From Parapristionchus giblindavisi (Eukaryota; Nematoda; Chromadorea; Rhabditida; Diplogasteridae), in NCBI GenBank assembly GCA_943737045.1, contig CALSFV010000458.1:57472-121471 (forward strand): DNA of 64,000 nt, written 5' to 3'. The translations under genes and the position numbers were made by a program. Under the pieces are notes generated by a model that saw only the letters and a program-made list of their open reading frames with translations, searched no databases and had not been told where the DNA came from. The number at the start of each line of letters is the position of its first letter. The first letter of the stretch is position 1. This document shows, one piece after another, positions 13,378 to 25,766 of this stretch.

Positions 13378-13678
13378 GAGTCAATGTAGAAGATTTATCA
13401 AGGAATATTACCATGATGTGTTGGTGTAAGTAACTTAGTTATTTTTTGCGTAGTGATGACGCTACCGAAGTACACTTTTTTGAAAATTCCCATTTCTTTA
13501 GTGAACCACTCCCACAGTGATCCCGAAGAACAGGGCTTTTCAATAAAGAAATGGGTATTTTCAAAAAAAAGTGTACTTCGGTAGCGTCATCACTACGCAA
13601 AAATTAACTAAGTTAATTGCACCAACACATCATGGTAATATTCCTTGATAAATTCTCTACATTGACTCAAAAGATCAG

Positions 13679-13808
13679 TGACCGTATGCAAGAACAGTTT
13701 TCCAGGAAAATGTAACGTCATTAGCGTATGCGGAGGATTATTGGAAAACGCCTCCGCCTACGCTAATGACGTCACATTTTCCTGGAAAACTGTTCTTGCA
13801 TACGGCCA
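13679..13808. mobile_element. 130-bp palindromic MITE, CAG duplication
   Basis: Almost wholly palindromic: TGACCGTATGCAAGAACAG ... GTTCTTGCATACGGCCA, with CAG on both sides (13676-13678, 13809-13811). It sits in the right arm of the 12760-13881 palindrome. A sister copy with CTG duplications is at 27655-27792, which suggests a CWG target preference. Confidence 0.7.
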
Positions 13809-14120
13809 CAGCTTGATTGCTTTTCTGGTTCAAAAGTTATAAAAAAATGAAAAAGTGTCCCATTACTTTTGGACGATACTGTATGACTGCAATCATTTCA
13901 TACAAAATTGCTACGAAAAATTAAACGCTTGTAGAAATTTAAATACTAAATAAGTTTCTTGTTGCGAGAAATCACCAGGTCAACATTTTTTTCGCAAAGA
14001 CCCATTCCTCAAAACTTCGAGCATTCAATCACCTAATCCAGCTTTTCATGAATTTCAAATAGATTTCTAGCGAATCGATCTGATCAATAAATCAATAAAA
14101 ATCGATAATAAATCAATCAA

Positions 14121-14250
14121 TCAATAAACCAACCTAATCGTCACATTTATACCCAGATTTCCATTCTCGGCAAAGAATTGTGCCTGAGGGGTGTCGAATG
14201 AGAGGCAGTCCGATTGAGAGATGGCCGTCGCGATACCTGCAATAATAACA

Positions 14251-14284
<34 letters not shown>

Positions 14285-17200
14285 GTGTTAATTAGGTGTG
14301 TCAAAAGAATCTCAAACGTTGTATCTATCAACCACTGCAGTATCTCAAAACCTATTATGAGAGCGTGAAACCCGCAATCACCTTCACACATTTTCGGCGC
14401 ACTCACAAATTTTTTTTGATATAGTGGGTCGATTTTCGAAATATCGATCTAGGAAAATCGTTATTTTCACTTAAATTGCCGCATAAAAATTATCCTTATA
14501 TAGAGGGTCGATGGTGAAAAGAGCCGCATATGGTGGGTCGATCTCGTACTATGAGGGTATGAATAGTGTATGACCCTCCCTGCCCAAATAGACGAATTGA
14601 ATATTTGACCGAAGGAATAGTACTCTTATTCGTATTCTTTATTCCATCATATTGTACGTAGTAGGAAGAAGAATCACATAAAGAGATTGATGGATGTCCG
14701 TCGCTAGTATAAATAAAAATTGTACCAAAAGTGATCTTGGGCTGAATCCACAGTAAAGTCACACTGCCGAGCTAATTTGAAACTCTCTCCGCTCTGGCAA
14801 CACTCTCTCGTAGGCGAAGAAAACGAGAGTGCAATTTCAAATATGCTCTACTGTGCGCCTTTTAAGATTCTCATTCTTCAATCAACCATCTGACAGCCTA
14901 TGGGGAGGATGTGAAACCCGCAATCACCTTCATACATTTTCGGCGCCCTCACAAAGTTCTTCGTATTATGGCTCGATCCTCGCATTATTGATAGTATGAT
15001 TAAAACTTGTACCAAACACGCAAGAGTGACTAACATTTTAATTTTTTTTTAAATATTAGATCGATCAACCACACTAGTATCTAACAGCCTATGGGGAGGA
15101 TGTGAAACCGGAAATCACCTTTAGCCTTACATAGTTACATCTTACCCAAACCACATGATAAAACACACTATCTTAGAAAATCGTCATATGTGCGGTATCG
15201 ATGAAAAATGAATTTTTCTGTTTTATGTGTGATAATTACAGGCTCCATGAGTGAAGTACACTGGTACTTGGAAATTGCTTCCAATTGAAAATTCGCTTCA
15301 GGGGGTGACCACAGAACGATTTGGCGACTTTTCCTAAAAAGTTTATTTCGATGCCAATCGATACTGGAGTGGGCGCAATGGACTCCTTAGCTAATTCTAA
15401 GAAACTATTGCTAAAAAGAGTTTTTCGATCAAAGATCAACGAAGGCTGGAATCAGGAATTTTCGAAAAAAATTTCACATTAAATTAATTCTCACTATTTT
15501 CCCATGGAGAAAGTAAATTTTTTATTTGCTTAATTGCTTCTAAATATTATAACACGTCTTCAGTTTAAAAAGTGTAATTTATAAAAAATGGGAAATTTGT
15601 GTACGAATCAATTTTGTTCGTTGAACTTAATTGTGGCGAGGATTGGCGACGTTTCGCAGAAAGTTTATTTCGAATCTAACCAATTTGGGAATGGGCGCAT
15701 TCGAATCCTTGTCTAATTCTAAGAAACTATTGCTGAGGAGAGTTTTTCGATTAACGGTCAACGAACGCTGGAATTGGGAATTTTCGAAAATAAATGTTTA
15801 CATTAAATTAATTCTCACTATTTCCCCATAGCGAATGTGAATTTTTTATTTGCTCAATCGCTTCTGCATATCATAACACATCTTAGCACGTATACGAATA
15901 AGTGAATAGTATAAAAATTATATCACAATGATGATTAGAATAGTGAGCAACACTGCCCAACTGCAGCTGCACTCCGAATACCTGTGTCATTGCGTTGAAA
16001 TACGCACGAAACTAGCAGAAAAGCGACAAAAAATCGATTAGGAAATTACCGTCACCATAATTAATCACCATAATTCATACAACAACGACAAAATTAATTC
16101 GTACACAAATTTCTATTTTTTTTTATAAATTACACTTTTTAAACTGAGGATGTGTTATGATATGTAGAAGCGATTGCGCAAATAAAAAGTTTACATTCGC
16201 CATGGGAAAATAGTGAGAATAAATTTAATGTAAACATTTATTTTCGAAAATTGCCAATTCCAGCGTTCGTTGACCGTTAATCGAAAAACTCTCCTCAGCA
16301 ATAGTTTCTTAGAATTAGACAAGGATTCGAATGCGCCCACTCCCAAATTGATTACATTCGAAATAAACTTTTTGTGAAACGTCGCCAATCCTCACCACAA
16401 TTAAGTTCAACGAACAAAATTGATTCGTACACAAATTTCCCATTTTTTTATAAATTACACTTTTTAAACTGAAGACGTGTTATAATATTTAGAAGCAATT
16501 AAGCAAATAAAAAAATTACTTTCTCCATGGGAAAATAGTGAGAATTAATTTAATGTGAATTTTTTTTCTGAAAATTTCCGAATTCCAGCCTTCGTTGATC
16601 TTTGAACAAAAAACTTTCCCCAGCATTAGTTTCTTAGAATTCGCCAAGGAGTCCATTGCACCCACTCCCGAATCGATTGGATTCGAAATAAACTTTTTTA
16701 GGAAAAGTCGCCAAATCGTTCTGTGGTCACCCCCTGAAGCGAATTTTCAATTGGAAGCAATTTCCAAGTACCAGTGTACTTCACTCATGGAGCCTGTAAT
16801 TATCACACATAAAACAGAAAAATTCATTTTTCATCGATACCAAAAAATATTCCAGTTGTTCAATTCTCTCAGATAGTGTTTTATAACATAGTATCAATAA
16901 ATCAACTACTACACTAGTATCTAACACCCTATGGGAAGAACGTAATTAATAATCAATAAATCAATCATCGATAATCAATAATCACCAACCTTCATGAATC
17001 GATCTCGGCGTTGCCTCCCACGATAGCCGACGACGTGGCGAGGATAGCTCCAATCTGGAAGATCAATCAATCAATCAATCAATCGCTAATATATACTCTT
17101 CAATCTACCGTAATCTAAGGAATTCCGTTCAAGAGTCACTACTCACTTCATCCCCCAATCCGCCCGTATTTTCAAAAAACGACTTGCTGAACACCCCCCA

Positions 17201-20200
17201 TTATTCACCATTTACGTCCTTTGTAAGCTAATCATAGGTCGAATCATACATGGGCAGGGTCATAGTTCGAAAAGTATGTTACACAGTACCAAGCCTGACC
17301 GCATTTTGAGCCAGAATTTCTTAAAAAATCGAAAAACCTGACCGCATTTTGAGCCAAAATTTCACAAAAATCGGAAAACCTGACCGCATTTTGAGCCAAA
17401 TTTGTCAAAAATCGAAAAACCTGACCGCATTTTGAAATCCGATAACCTAGCTATTCGACCTATGGGCAGGGTACCTGGAGCTCGGTTCTACAGGGGGCAT
17501 CCGAACGAAAAATGGCTAATTTTAAAGGGGGACCTTCACTTTTTTTTCAAAAATTTCACCTAAACGTCATTTTTACAGGGGGCATTCCACAATTTTTCGA
17601 AAAGCCATAATTTTACAGGGGGCACCCCCATGTCGACGCCCATGTATGGGTCGAATAGTTTTTAAAATCCGGTCAGGTTTTTCGATTTTTGGCAAATTTG
17701 GCTCTAAATCCGGTCAGGATTTTAGATTTTTGTGAAATTTTGACTCAAAATGCGGTCAAGCTTGATGCTTTGTCACATACTTCTCGATCTATGAAGCTAA
17801 CCTCTGGAGAATCAATATTATCATATTCTATTTTCGCCTTAAAATTACCGCATTCTCGTTGCGCCTTTTACGTAGATAAATAAATCAATAAATCAATCAA
17901 TAAATCAATACTGACTTGTAATTGAACATCTCCGCCTCCTTCTTCGTGCCGATCAACTGCACGACTGCATAGAAGATCTGCTGACCATGCTCGAACTTCT
18001 CCTGAACGGATCAGGGTTACTGTAGTAGTCACGATCAATACAGCGTTACTGTAGTGGTCACGATCAATACAGGGTTACTGTAGTAGTAAGATATTTATTG
18101 ATTCATTGATATCACTGCTGTGATAGGTATGCCAGATCAGTACACTAGGTCAGTACTAGCTAGTAGAAGCCAGATCACTATGCTAGAAAACTATATTTGG
18201 TCAGAACTCCAAGCATTCCGAACTAGCAGTTTTAGGTGCAAGAATTGATAGAAAGGGGGGGAAGAGAAAGAAAGAGGCCGATGTTATGGAGTCTAATGTG
18301 GTGTTAATTTCGTGTGAATGGAATTGGAAATTGTAAAAAGGGTGTTAATATTTTCAGGAAAAACGCGAACATTCAAATATCTCCGCTCTTTGTAGAGATA
18401 GAGACTTGAAACTTCGTTTATAAGCTTTTTTCGTGGTGTCCAACCCAAAAACCAAGTTTCAAGTCTCTAACCAGTCAGAGAACTCAGGTATTTGCTTTTT
18501 ACAAGTGGACAAAAGTAACACCCTTTTTACAATTTCCAATTCCATTTACAAGAAGTTAACGCCACATAACAGCCATATAATTATCCGCATTATTAATAGC
18601 GATTGATTATTGATTGATGATTGATCTACCTGCTTCTCGAGCACGAGCATGAAGTGGTAGCTGAAGCACGACTGCATCATCACCCAATCCACGGCACCGG
18701 GCAGATTGATGTCCGTCGCGAGGAAGACTATGTCCTCGCCTGAAAATCAGGGAAGATTATGGTTATGGTAATTGATTATCGATTAATTGATTATTAATTA
18801 AGTAGTATATTCTCAAAGTACTTCTATAGTAGTTCTAGGATCTACGATCTCCGTCCACTAGAGTGTAGTGTAATGGCAAAAACACTTTATTTTATTTTTA
18901 AACATTTTAAAAATACATACATACCTATATAGTAAACAAATTAAATTTCATTTTTTTCAAACACTAGTTTCACCAATAAAAAACTTATTTTCCTACTCTT
19001 TTGCTACTCAAGTTATAGTATTAACATTATGACACGAAATTCAAACAGTGTCCGTCTCTCGCACGGAAAGTGTGGGGTACGGTAGCCCACCTACCTTGCA
19101 GTGTGGTGATGCTCTTGTGTATCTTCATCAGATGGCCCATGACGTCATTCAGCGAGCCCTGCCACTTGCACGACGCACCCGGACACGGACAACAGTACGG
19201 TCTGCAATCGGAGGAGGGTTACGGTAATTGAGTACTGTACAATTTGAGGGTTACGGTAGTTGCAAAGATTATTGTAGAATGTGATGACTTTATAACAGAT
19301 ATCTGACAAGGGAAGTGTAAGAAATATCTTTTAGACCTATGGACGAGAATATTTTTCTTCGATAGCTATAGGCAATATAAAGTAGGAATCAAAAAATCAG
19401 CGACTGGTATGCACTTTCCGATTTTATATAATTAATTTCATTTTGTACATTCGAACGCAGCTGTTTACAGGCTGTGTAGGCGATGAAATTAGACTCCCCT
19501 GATAGATCTCTTGAAAGAGCAAAGAGAACGTGGCGGCGTAGTGTAGTGGTAGTGTGTACTCTTGTTGATCAGACTTTGGGTAGTTCGAGTACGCATATAG
19601 ACATTTTTCTTTTGCTAATTTTTAAACATTTCTGACTTGTCTTTATCACAATTTTTATGCAGCTGTTGAAATTGAATTTCATTCTTTAGGAGCAAATTTT
19701 AAAAATGGAAAACATTGAATAAACTAAGAATATATATATTTTTAAATTAATAGCGTGGCTACGGTAGGGAAAAGGGATTACGGTAGGAAAGCGGTAGTAT
19801 TCCATGATTACTTTAGACACATGAGAACACTAAACATGGCTGAGTATAGGCTAAATATCCGAGAATCCATCACAGATCAAACATGTGCACTGTTGGACCA
19901 GATAACAAACATGGCTGGAACCAGAAAGTCACAGGCTATCAGACATGGTCCATGGTTATCCCACGGCCAAAAAATGCGGGTGGGTAACGTAGATTTTCGA
20001 CAAAAAAATGCGGGTGGGTACACAAAAAATGGGGGAAATTAAATTTTTTTAAACTCCGTTATTATTTCAGTTTGCAATAGCCATGTGACAGTTAGACTAT
20101 CTAACTTACAGTAAGAACGAGAACTGATTTAAATAATATGCGATTTCGTTCAATACTGCACTGTATTACATAGTATCTCAATCTGATCAGGTACCGACAG

Positions 20201-21465
20201 AGAAAAACATGAAACCCAAGAAATTTATTAATTATTGCGTTTAAGAGGATTTCCAGCGCGTTATCCCATGGTACCTACGGTGGGATAACGCTCTGGCAAA
20301 TGAGTTTGACGCGTTCATTTTACATTTCCATATGGAAAATTGGAATCTCTGTCGGTACGCGACGAGAAATGACGAAAAAAATAATCTTTATATGCTACGA
20401 CCAAGGAAATAGAAAAAATAAATTCAGTACGCGATAATCTTGCTTGAAAATGCACTCCTCCAAACAACACTTTCTCACTATAATTTTCCTATTTCTTATT
20501 GTCCACCGAGTTCTCTGTCGGTACGCGACTCTCTATACGAAAAATCAAATTTTTTTGAACCAATTCATATTTCAGTTCTTGGTAACGTTAAATTCCGACA
20601 CAGCGTATTATTATCACTTCACTGAACTTTTTAAAGATCGTACTCTTCTAATATTCGTACTCCTTTATTCAATTTGTTACCATACTCTTTTTTTTCAAAT
20701 TTCTTGGACATGATTAATCAATTATTTTTGCAAGTCGATATTTTTCGAAATTTTGCGGGTGGGTATCCTACTTTTTCAAAACTTTTCGGGTGGGTCTATC
20801 CCATGGGATAACCATGGACCATGTCTGCAGGCTATCCAATCCGAAATAAGGCAACAAACATCTAATTAAATAATCCAATCCCCTATGTATTCTATTGACA
20901 CTATAAATTAATATTATTAATATTATTATTAAATCTTTGTATAGCCGGTGATGATCAGGGGAGCAATAACTCGTCAGTTTGAGGTCCCGAGTAGATCATA
21001 AAATCTATCCATTCGCCAATCCTACCGAATAACTACTCTATATTTGCTATTTCAAAACCTACAGTCGACTTAAAATGCGCCACTGACTTGAAGCATAGGT
21101 CGAATAGATAGGTAATCTGTTTTCAAAATCCGGTCAGGTTTTTCGAGTTTTGGCAAATTTGGCTCAAAATCCGGTCAAGTTTTTCGATTTTTGTTAATTT
21201 TTGGTCTAAAATCCGGTCAGGGTTTTCGATTTTATGTAATTTTTTGCCTCAAAATCCGATCAGACTTGGTACTTTGTAACACACTTTTCGACCTATGACT
21301 TGAAGTTTACTTCAATCCTACTTTAAGTGAAAGAACATTTGACGAAATGCATTACAGCACATACACCACTTCAAGTAGACTTACAAGTCTACTTCAAGTT
21401 AGAGAAAGAGCTTACTCTTCAACTACACGCGCTGACACGCATCACCAAGTCCCTATCATCCATAA

Positions 21466-21536
<71 letters not shown>

Positions 21537-24500
21537 TAATACCTAAACTCGCATACGTCCTCATGGTCGACCTTCTCGTGGTGGTAGAACGACAGCCCGC
21601 AGCCCGACTGATTGAACTTACACGGAAACTTCACCGTGTTCGCGATCTTCTCCAGACTCAGATTGCGCACGCTCGCTGCAGATTATTGATTGGAGATTAT
21701 TGATTATCGATCAATGAATATCGATCGATGTTCATTGATTATTGATTATCGATGAATGATTATTGATTGGAGATTTTCGATTATTGATTATTGATTAAAT
21801 CAGTTATTGATTATCTATTATTTATCCAATTATTGACTACCGATGAGGGATATCGCATAAGGAAATAAATATTTATTATAAAACGAATGAATCATGCAAA
21901 GGTCGAAAAGCTACGTTATAGATTTGATCACGATTCAGTTACAGAATGAGGTATGTCTTTCACAACAACAAAAAATGCGGTCACGCTTCGTAGTTTGCAA
22001 CGTACTTTTTGACCTATGGAATCATGTATGTTATCACAATGCTGACAACATTTTTAAAGTTACGTTCTGGTGAAAAAAAGGCAACGAAATTGAAAAGTAC
22101 AAAGAAAGAACGCTACACTACAATACAGTTATCTTTTCAGCGCCAAGTGCAGAAGAGTAAGTCAGGATAGACAGAACCAATCAATGTTTGATCTAACTTT
22201 TTTTTTAAATTTCCCCAAAATTGCTAATTACATATGACTCATCCATAAAATCATCCGTAAAACATCACAAATACGCATTTCCGTAAAAAAATAAATTATC
22301 GATTACATCAAAATACGCGTAAATAAATTTCAACTTACGAACTGGTCCTCTGCACGTCGGACAACACTGCAGCTTTGGTCGACAGTTGCCACAGACGAGA
22401 TGGCCAGACTGACAAGGAACAATATTATTAATATTAATTATATTAATATAATTATTAATTTTATTATTATTATTTTAAACTATAAACGATTCAACAACAT
22501 TTGCTCATAGTGAAAGATTTATTAAATTACTCGATCGGACAGTACAATAAAAAAGTCAAGAAACGCGAAATCGGCGGGTTCGCCCTCTGTCGCAAAGTGA
22601 TAGATGGCCGAATAACACAGGATTCCGGGATGATAAATCAATCAATAAATCAATAATACCGTACCTGACACTGCAGATAGGGCGGCAGCATGTACTCCAG
22701 GCACACCGGGCACTCGAATACCGAGAGAACCTGAGAGCGAATACGGGGTTGATCTTTGATCTTTGACACAATATCCCGCACCGTCTATGCAAGCATTTCC
22801 TCATGTGTTCCCCCTTTTCCCCATCCCCCCATACTGTCCCATGTGTTCTATTATAATGTGATTACGGTTTGCTGACACAACTACATGAATAAATTACATT
22901 AGTGATGTACAGAAAAAAAATGCTGTTTAAAAAACAATTTAAAAAAAGAGAGATTTTAATAAAGCGATATCGCACTCAAACAGTAATCTAGAATCAATAA
23001 ATCAATAATCTGCCGTACTCTAGAATAAATAAATCTACCGTACCTCAGCAGATGAGTCATTGACGTCACTGGGACTGATGGTCGCGATCTGCGGTGCGAC
23101 ACTCTGTGTGTTGTTCGTTTGCGCCGCCGGGATACCTGTATCGATTGATTTTGAATCGATACCGATTGATTGAGAAAATCGATAATCTGCTCTGCTCTGA
23201 GAACGAATCCATAAAGCGCGACAAAGCGTTTGGCGTCAAACCTGACGTCACTAGCGCATGGGGTGGAATGAGGATCTCTGGCAAACGCTTCCGTTTACAA
23301 GGCTTATGACGTCATGTTTGTCGGAAAACAGTTTGTCGTGTTCATGGATGGATATACCCATACTAATATTTAATTGTTACTTCATAGAATATACATAGTG
23401 CGAGCACAGGAATGTTTATATAGTTATTCACACTATCTATGCATCACTTGTTGTCACATTTATTCAATGTATGATAGATTAAATCATACATTTTCGCCCC
23501 ACTCACAATCAGTTGTTTTTGCGAATTATAAACTGACCCGAAATTAGAACAAAACTGACCCGATCTACATCTCAAGTACTCAAAACTGACCCGATCTTAG
23601 GTGATTCTTACTAATCTCGATCTCCCGCATATTCCTAGATGGGTCTCGAGTTTCAAAACTGACCGCATCAACAAAAAGTGCTCACTCACAATGTGGGTGC
23701 TCGAAAATGTATGGATTAAATTAACTTATTAAATATAGTTCAAACATAAATAATAGTAAGTTTGAATAGATGAAATCACGTTGTACCGAAGGTAGCGAAT
23801 ATAAATGCACACCCAGTGCTCCATTGGAAACTCTCCGCTCTGACAATGTTCTCTCGGTGTCTTTGTCTACGAGAGCGTGTTGCCAGAGCGCCAGAGTAAA
23901 ATTAGCTCGGGTGTGTCTTTAATATGTCATGCAGGCAAACGTTAAGCAAATATACTTATCGTGAACAAAGTCTGCTCATACATTGCCATGCCCTCGCAGT
24001 GCGAGGATTGACCCACTATATAAGGCCCATTTTAGGCCACTTGATAAAAAAGGAAGCTAAAAATGACGATTGTTGAAGTGAAAATAACGAATTTTATGTA
24101 TGAACCCACCCTATTTCGAGAATTGACCCACTATATAAAAATAGACGGCGAGGGTAGCGAAAATGTATGAGTAAAATTAGCTCGGGTGTGTCTTTAATAT
24201 GTCATGCAGGCAAACGTTATGCAAATATACTTATCGTGAACAAAGTCTGCTACTCCTTTCAAAAGATCACACAACATAAGACAGACTAATTGAATTCATG
24301 TTTCAAGCTACTTACGAAAGTGTAAGTAAGTAATTTATTACTAATTATTACTATTATAATATCCAATAGTAAACTTACCAATAAGCGCGCTTCCCTGCAC
24401 TCTCGCCACGATAGCATTCTTCTGAGGAGTTGGTACGGCCTGCAAATCGATCACATATTGAGTCCGTTATTGATTGATTAAATCGATTAATCAATGATTA

Positions 24501-24820
24501 TTGATTGATTTAAACGCGAATGTTATCCAATTATACGAATAGTAGGCATGCTACGAAAGGATTTGAATAAAAATGGAACTAAGGAAAGCAAGTAATTCAT
24601 GTACGCTCTTCCGTGCGCACGGCGTGCATTTCAAAACGTGCAATGTAACACCACATTATAATTAATAATAATAATAATAAAATCTGAATACTTACATGCA
24701 TATTCATCAAGTCGGGAGTGCGAGATGGAGAATCCGGTGGCGGAGAATTGTTGCGACTGCACGAATTCTGTGGATTCCGCTTCGACCCATCTTAATAATA
24801 ATAATATTAATAATAATAAT

Positions 24821-24896
<76 letters not shown>

Positions 24897-25766
24897 TTTA
24901 TTCCTTCAAATGAACGCATCGGTCATTTCAAAATTAGAATAATATTCTTTATTCAAAATTATTCTCGTGTATGATTGAGTTAAAGGCACACCGAGCTGAT
25001 TATACTCTCCGCTCTGGTAAGGCTCTCCCGTATGCAAACAAAGCGAGAGCGCATTGTCAGAGCGGATAGTTTCAAATCAGCTCGGGGTGTGACTTTAATC
25101 AAGGACAAGCTGCATTATGGAATTTCATCCCTTTGACGGTCAACCTAATCAATAAATGTTGTGATAGTGTGGACATTTGTCCTATCGATTCACGCATGTC
25201 AAGGACATTCAAATATTAATAAGCAACGAAAATAAAACACTAAATAAAATTTAATATTGACAATTTAATGATTCGGTAATGCATCATTTTCTCCCTTACC
25301 ATCTCCATTTTAGTCATAACTCTTTGCATTTTAGTGAATAACAAACTCCCACGTGCTACTGACAGTGACTCCTTACCTAGTTATTTTTCCAATGAAAAAA
25401 TAAAACCACAAAACAATCTATCGAGCTACAAATAAGCTACAATTGTACTACACTTTGCTCCACGAATGCTGCATGAGATCATGCAAATCGCTTTGCATCT
25501 AATCAGAAAAAAAAAGATTGTGGAGCCATATTTAGCCCTGTTTCCGCTAATTTCAAAATAGATTCAAAGTTTTTGAATAGCTGCAAAGCGATTTGCCTGA
25601 GAGCTACATTCCAAAGACATATGTGTGATAAGGTCTTGTAAGAATCGTAAAAGACGAGAAAACTAAATAAATAAATAAATAAAACTAATGTACCTCCGGA
25701 ACTACCGCCGAATGGAAGCCCACTCATTCGGTTGCGTTTAGAATGAGGAGACGTCCTGAAGAGCAT
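14121..25766 (-). CDS. SIAH1: SIAH family E3 ubiquitin ligase (seven in absentia)
   Basis: RING E3 ligase that targets proteins for proteasomal degradation in cytoplasm and nucleus. Twelve exons join in frame (357 aa): 25694-25766, 24696-24790, 24379-24439, 23044-23135, 22665-22730, 22339-22408, 21543-21675, 19095-19201, 18630-18739, 17916-18001, 16990-17054, 14121-14236. Residues 1-107 form a variable Ser/Pro/Asn-rich N-terminus. A C3HC4-type RING follows at about 114-148 ([24 protein letters not shown]), then SIAH zinc fingers ([33 protein letters not shown]) and the SINA substrate-binding domain ([58 protein letters not shown]). Vertebrate SIAHs are about 280-325 aa; the excess is N-terminal. 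The start is the first ATG of the frame. The exon 2 acceptor is AAG, less usual. Introns hold many transposons. The symbol is by family; SIAH1 and SIAH2 orthologues cannot be separated here. Confidence 0.93.
15161..16882. mobile_element. 1.7-kb foldback element in SIAH intron 11
   Basis: Ends AAACACACTATCT ... AGATAGTGTTTT, with ATA on both sides (15158-15160, 16883-16885). The arms (about 850 bp) mirror each other through agtttcttagaatt and gcgaattttcaattggaagc. Tandem unit 2 preserves the empty site at about 9206-9225 (ccacatgataacatagtatc). The reading frames in it are mirror-image shadows and no transposase is recognised. Confidence 0.85.
17245..17648. mobile_element. Middle element of the nest (family B)
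   Basis: Family B has ends CATACATGGGC / GCCCATGTATG and an interior with tctacagggggca and its near-inverse. It is inserted into family A with a perfect 8-bp duplication ggtcgaat (17237-17244, 17649-17656), and is itself split by another family A copy. Confidence 0.85.
17261..17464. mobile_element. Inner element of the nest (family A)
   Basis: A 204-bp family A copy, CATAGTTCGAAAAG ... TTCGACCTATG, inserted in the family B element with a perfect 8-bp duplication ggcagggt (17253-17260, 17465-17472). Four internal repeats of the TGACCGCATTTTGA type are visible. Confidence 0.88.
18297..18566. mobile_element. 270-bp TIR element, TAA duplication
   Basis: Terminal inverted repeats TGTGGTGTTAA ... 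TTAACGCCACA, with longer subterminal pairing (ggaattggaaattgtaaaaa and its inverse). Flanked by TAA (18294-18296, 18567-18569). Both other tandem units lack it (near 2950 and 10090). A 3-bp TAA target resembles PIF/Harbinger preference, but the family is not proven. Located in SIAH intron 9. Confidence 0.75.
19313..19690 (+). mobile_element. Possible SINE with tRNA-like head
   Basis: Intron 7 sequence absent from the other SIAH units. At about 19532-19600 there is a plausible RNA polymerase III A box (TAGTGTAGTGGTAG) and, 34 bases later, a B-box-like AGTTCGAGTAC. The T-stem does not pair well, so this is more likely a tRNA-derived SINE head than a functional tRNA. Element ends are uncertain. 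Confidence 0.4.
19940..20827. mobile_element. 888-bp hAT-like non-autonomous element
   Basis: Perfect terminal inverted repeats CAGACATGGTCCATGGTTAT and its complement, flanked by 8-bp duplications caggctat (19932-19939, 20828-20835). Sister SIAH units keep the empty site (caggctatccaatcc near 4137 and 11037). Internal ORFs are short and match no transposase that I recognise. Confidence 0.85.
21094..21297. mobile_element. Family A element with perfect 8-bp duplication
   Basis: CATAGGTCGAATAG ... TTTTCGACCTATG, 204 bp, flanked by acttgaag at 21086-21093 and 21298-21305. Same length as the inner copy at 17261-17464. Confidence 0.85.
21298..21412. repeat. Palindromic repeat based on CTTCAAGTAGACTT
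   Basis: Contains the palindromic core acttcaagtagacttacaag plus its continuation, and the word atttgacgaaat. A reverse-orientation relative lies at 57428-57560. It may be a small MITE. Confidence 0.5.
21466..21533. repeat. (TAA)n array beside SIAH exon 7 donor
   Basis: About 68 bp of pure TAA, 9 bases from the exon 7 donor (read as ATT on the gene strand). It could be a retroposon tail. Confidence 0.9.
23485..23713. mobile_element. Family D element, 8-bp duplication
   Basis: Ends CATACATTTTCG ... CGAAAATGTATG, interior with repeated actgacccgat. Flanked by gattaaat (23477-23484, 23714-23721). A near-identical copy is at 32106-32333. Located in SIAH intron 3. Confidence 0.85.
24795..24895. 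repeat. (TAA)n array adjoining SIAH exon 2 acceptor
   Basis: TAA/AATATT array whose gene-strand reading (ATT)n runs directly into the AAG acceptor of exon 2. The far end carries ttccttcaaatgaacgcatc, matching the inverse of the retroposon-tail consensus seen at 4209 and 31335. Confidence 0.85.
24980..25098. mobile_element. Palindromic MITE, TTAAAGGCACACC ends
   Basis: Ends TTAAAGGCACACCGAGCTGA ... CAGCTCGGGGTGTGACTTTAA, with an inner palindrome around tccgctctgg / cagagcgga. Relatives at about 8484-8605, 14756-14856, 23812-23935, 29936-30051 and 58048-58167. Highly dispersed, no coding capacity. Confidence 0.75.

Larger units (their letters stand above)
12760..13881. mobile_element. Second Tc1/mariner-like foldback, with nested insertions
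   Basis: A palindrome beginning CAGTATCGTCCAAAAGTAAT and ending with its reverse complement, flanked by TA at 12758-12759 and 13882-13883. Each arm has been hit by a different smaller element (12848-13377 in the left, 13679-13808 in the right). The intact opposite arm shows the pre-insertion sequence for each. The unoccupied TA site is recognisable at 1128-1129 in the tandem copy. It lies just downstream of the SIAH stop codon. Confidence 0.85.
17233..17793. mobile_element. Outer element of a three-level nest (family A)
   Basis: Family A has ends CATAGGTCGAA / TTCGACCTATG and internal repeats of TGACCGCATTTTGAGCC. This copy runs from CATAGGTCGAAT to CTCGATCTATG and is flanked by aagctaat (17225-17232) and aagctaac (17794-17801), an 8-bp duplication with one change. 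It is split by a family B element (17245-17648). Located in SIAH intron 10. Confidence 0.8.

Noticed and set aside
19755..20042. 95-codon ORF in SIAH intron 7
   Set aside because: It crosses the boundary of the hAT-like element at 19940 and has no similarity; a chance frame.
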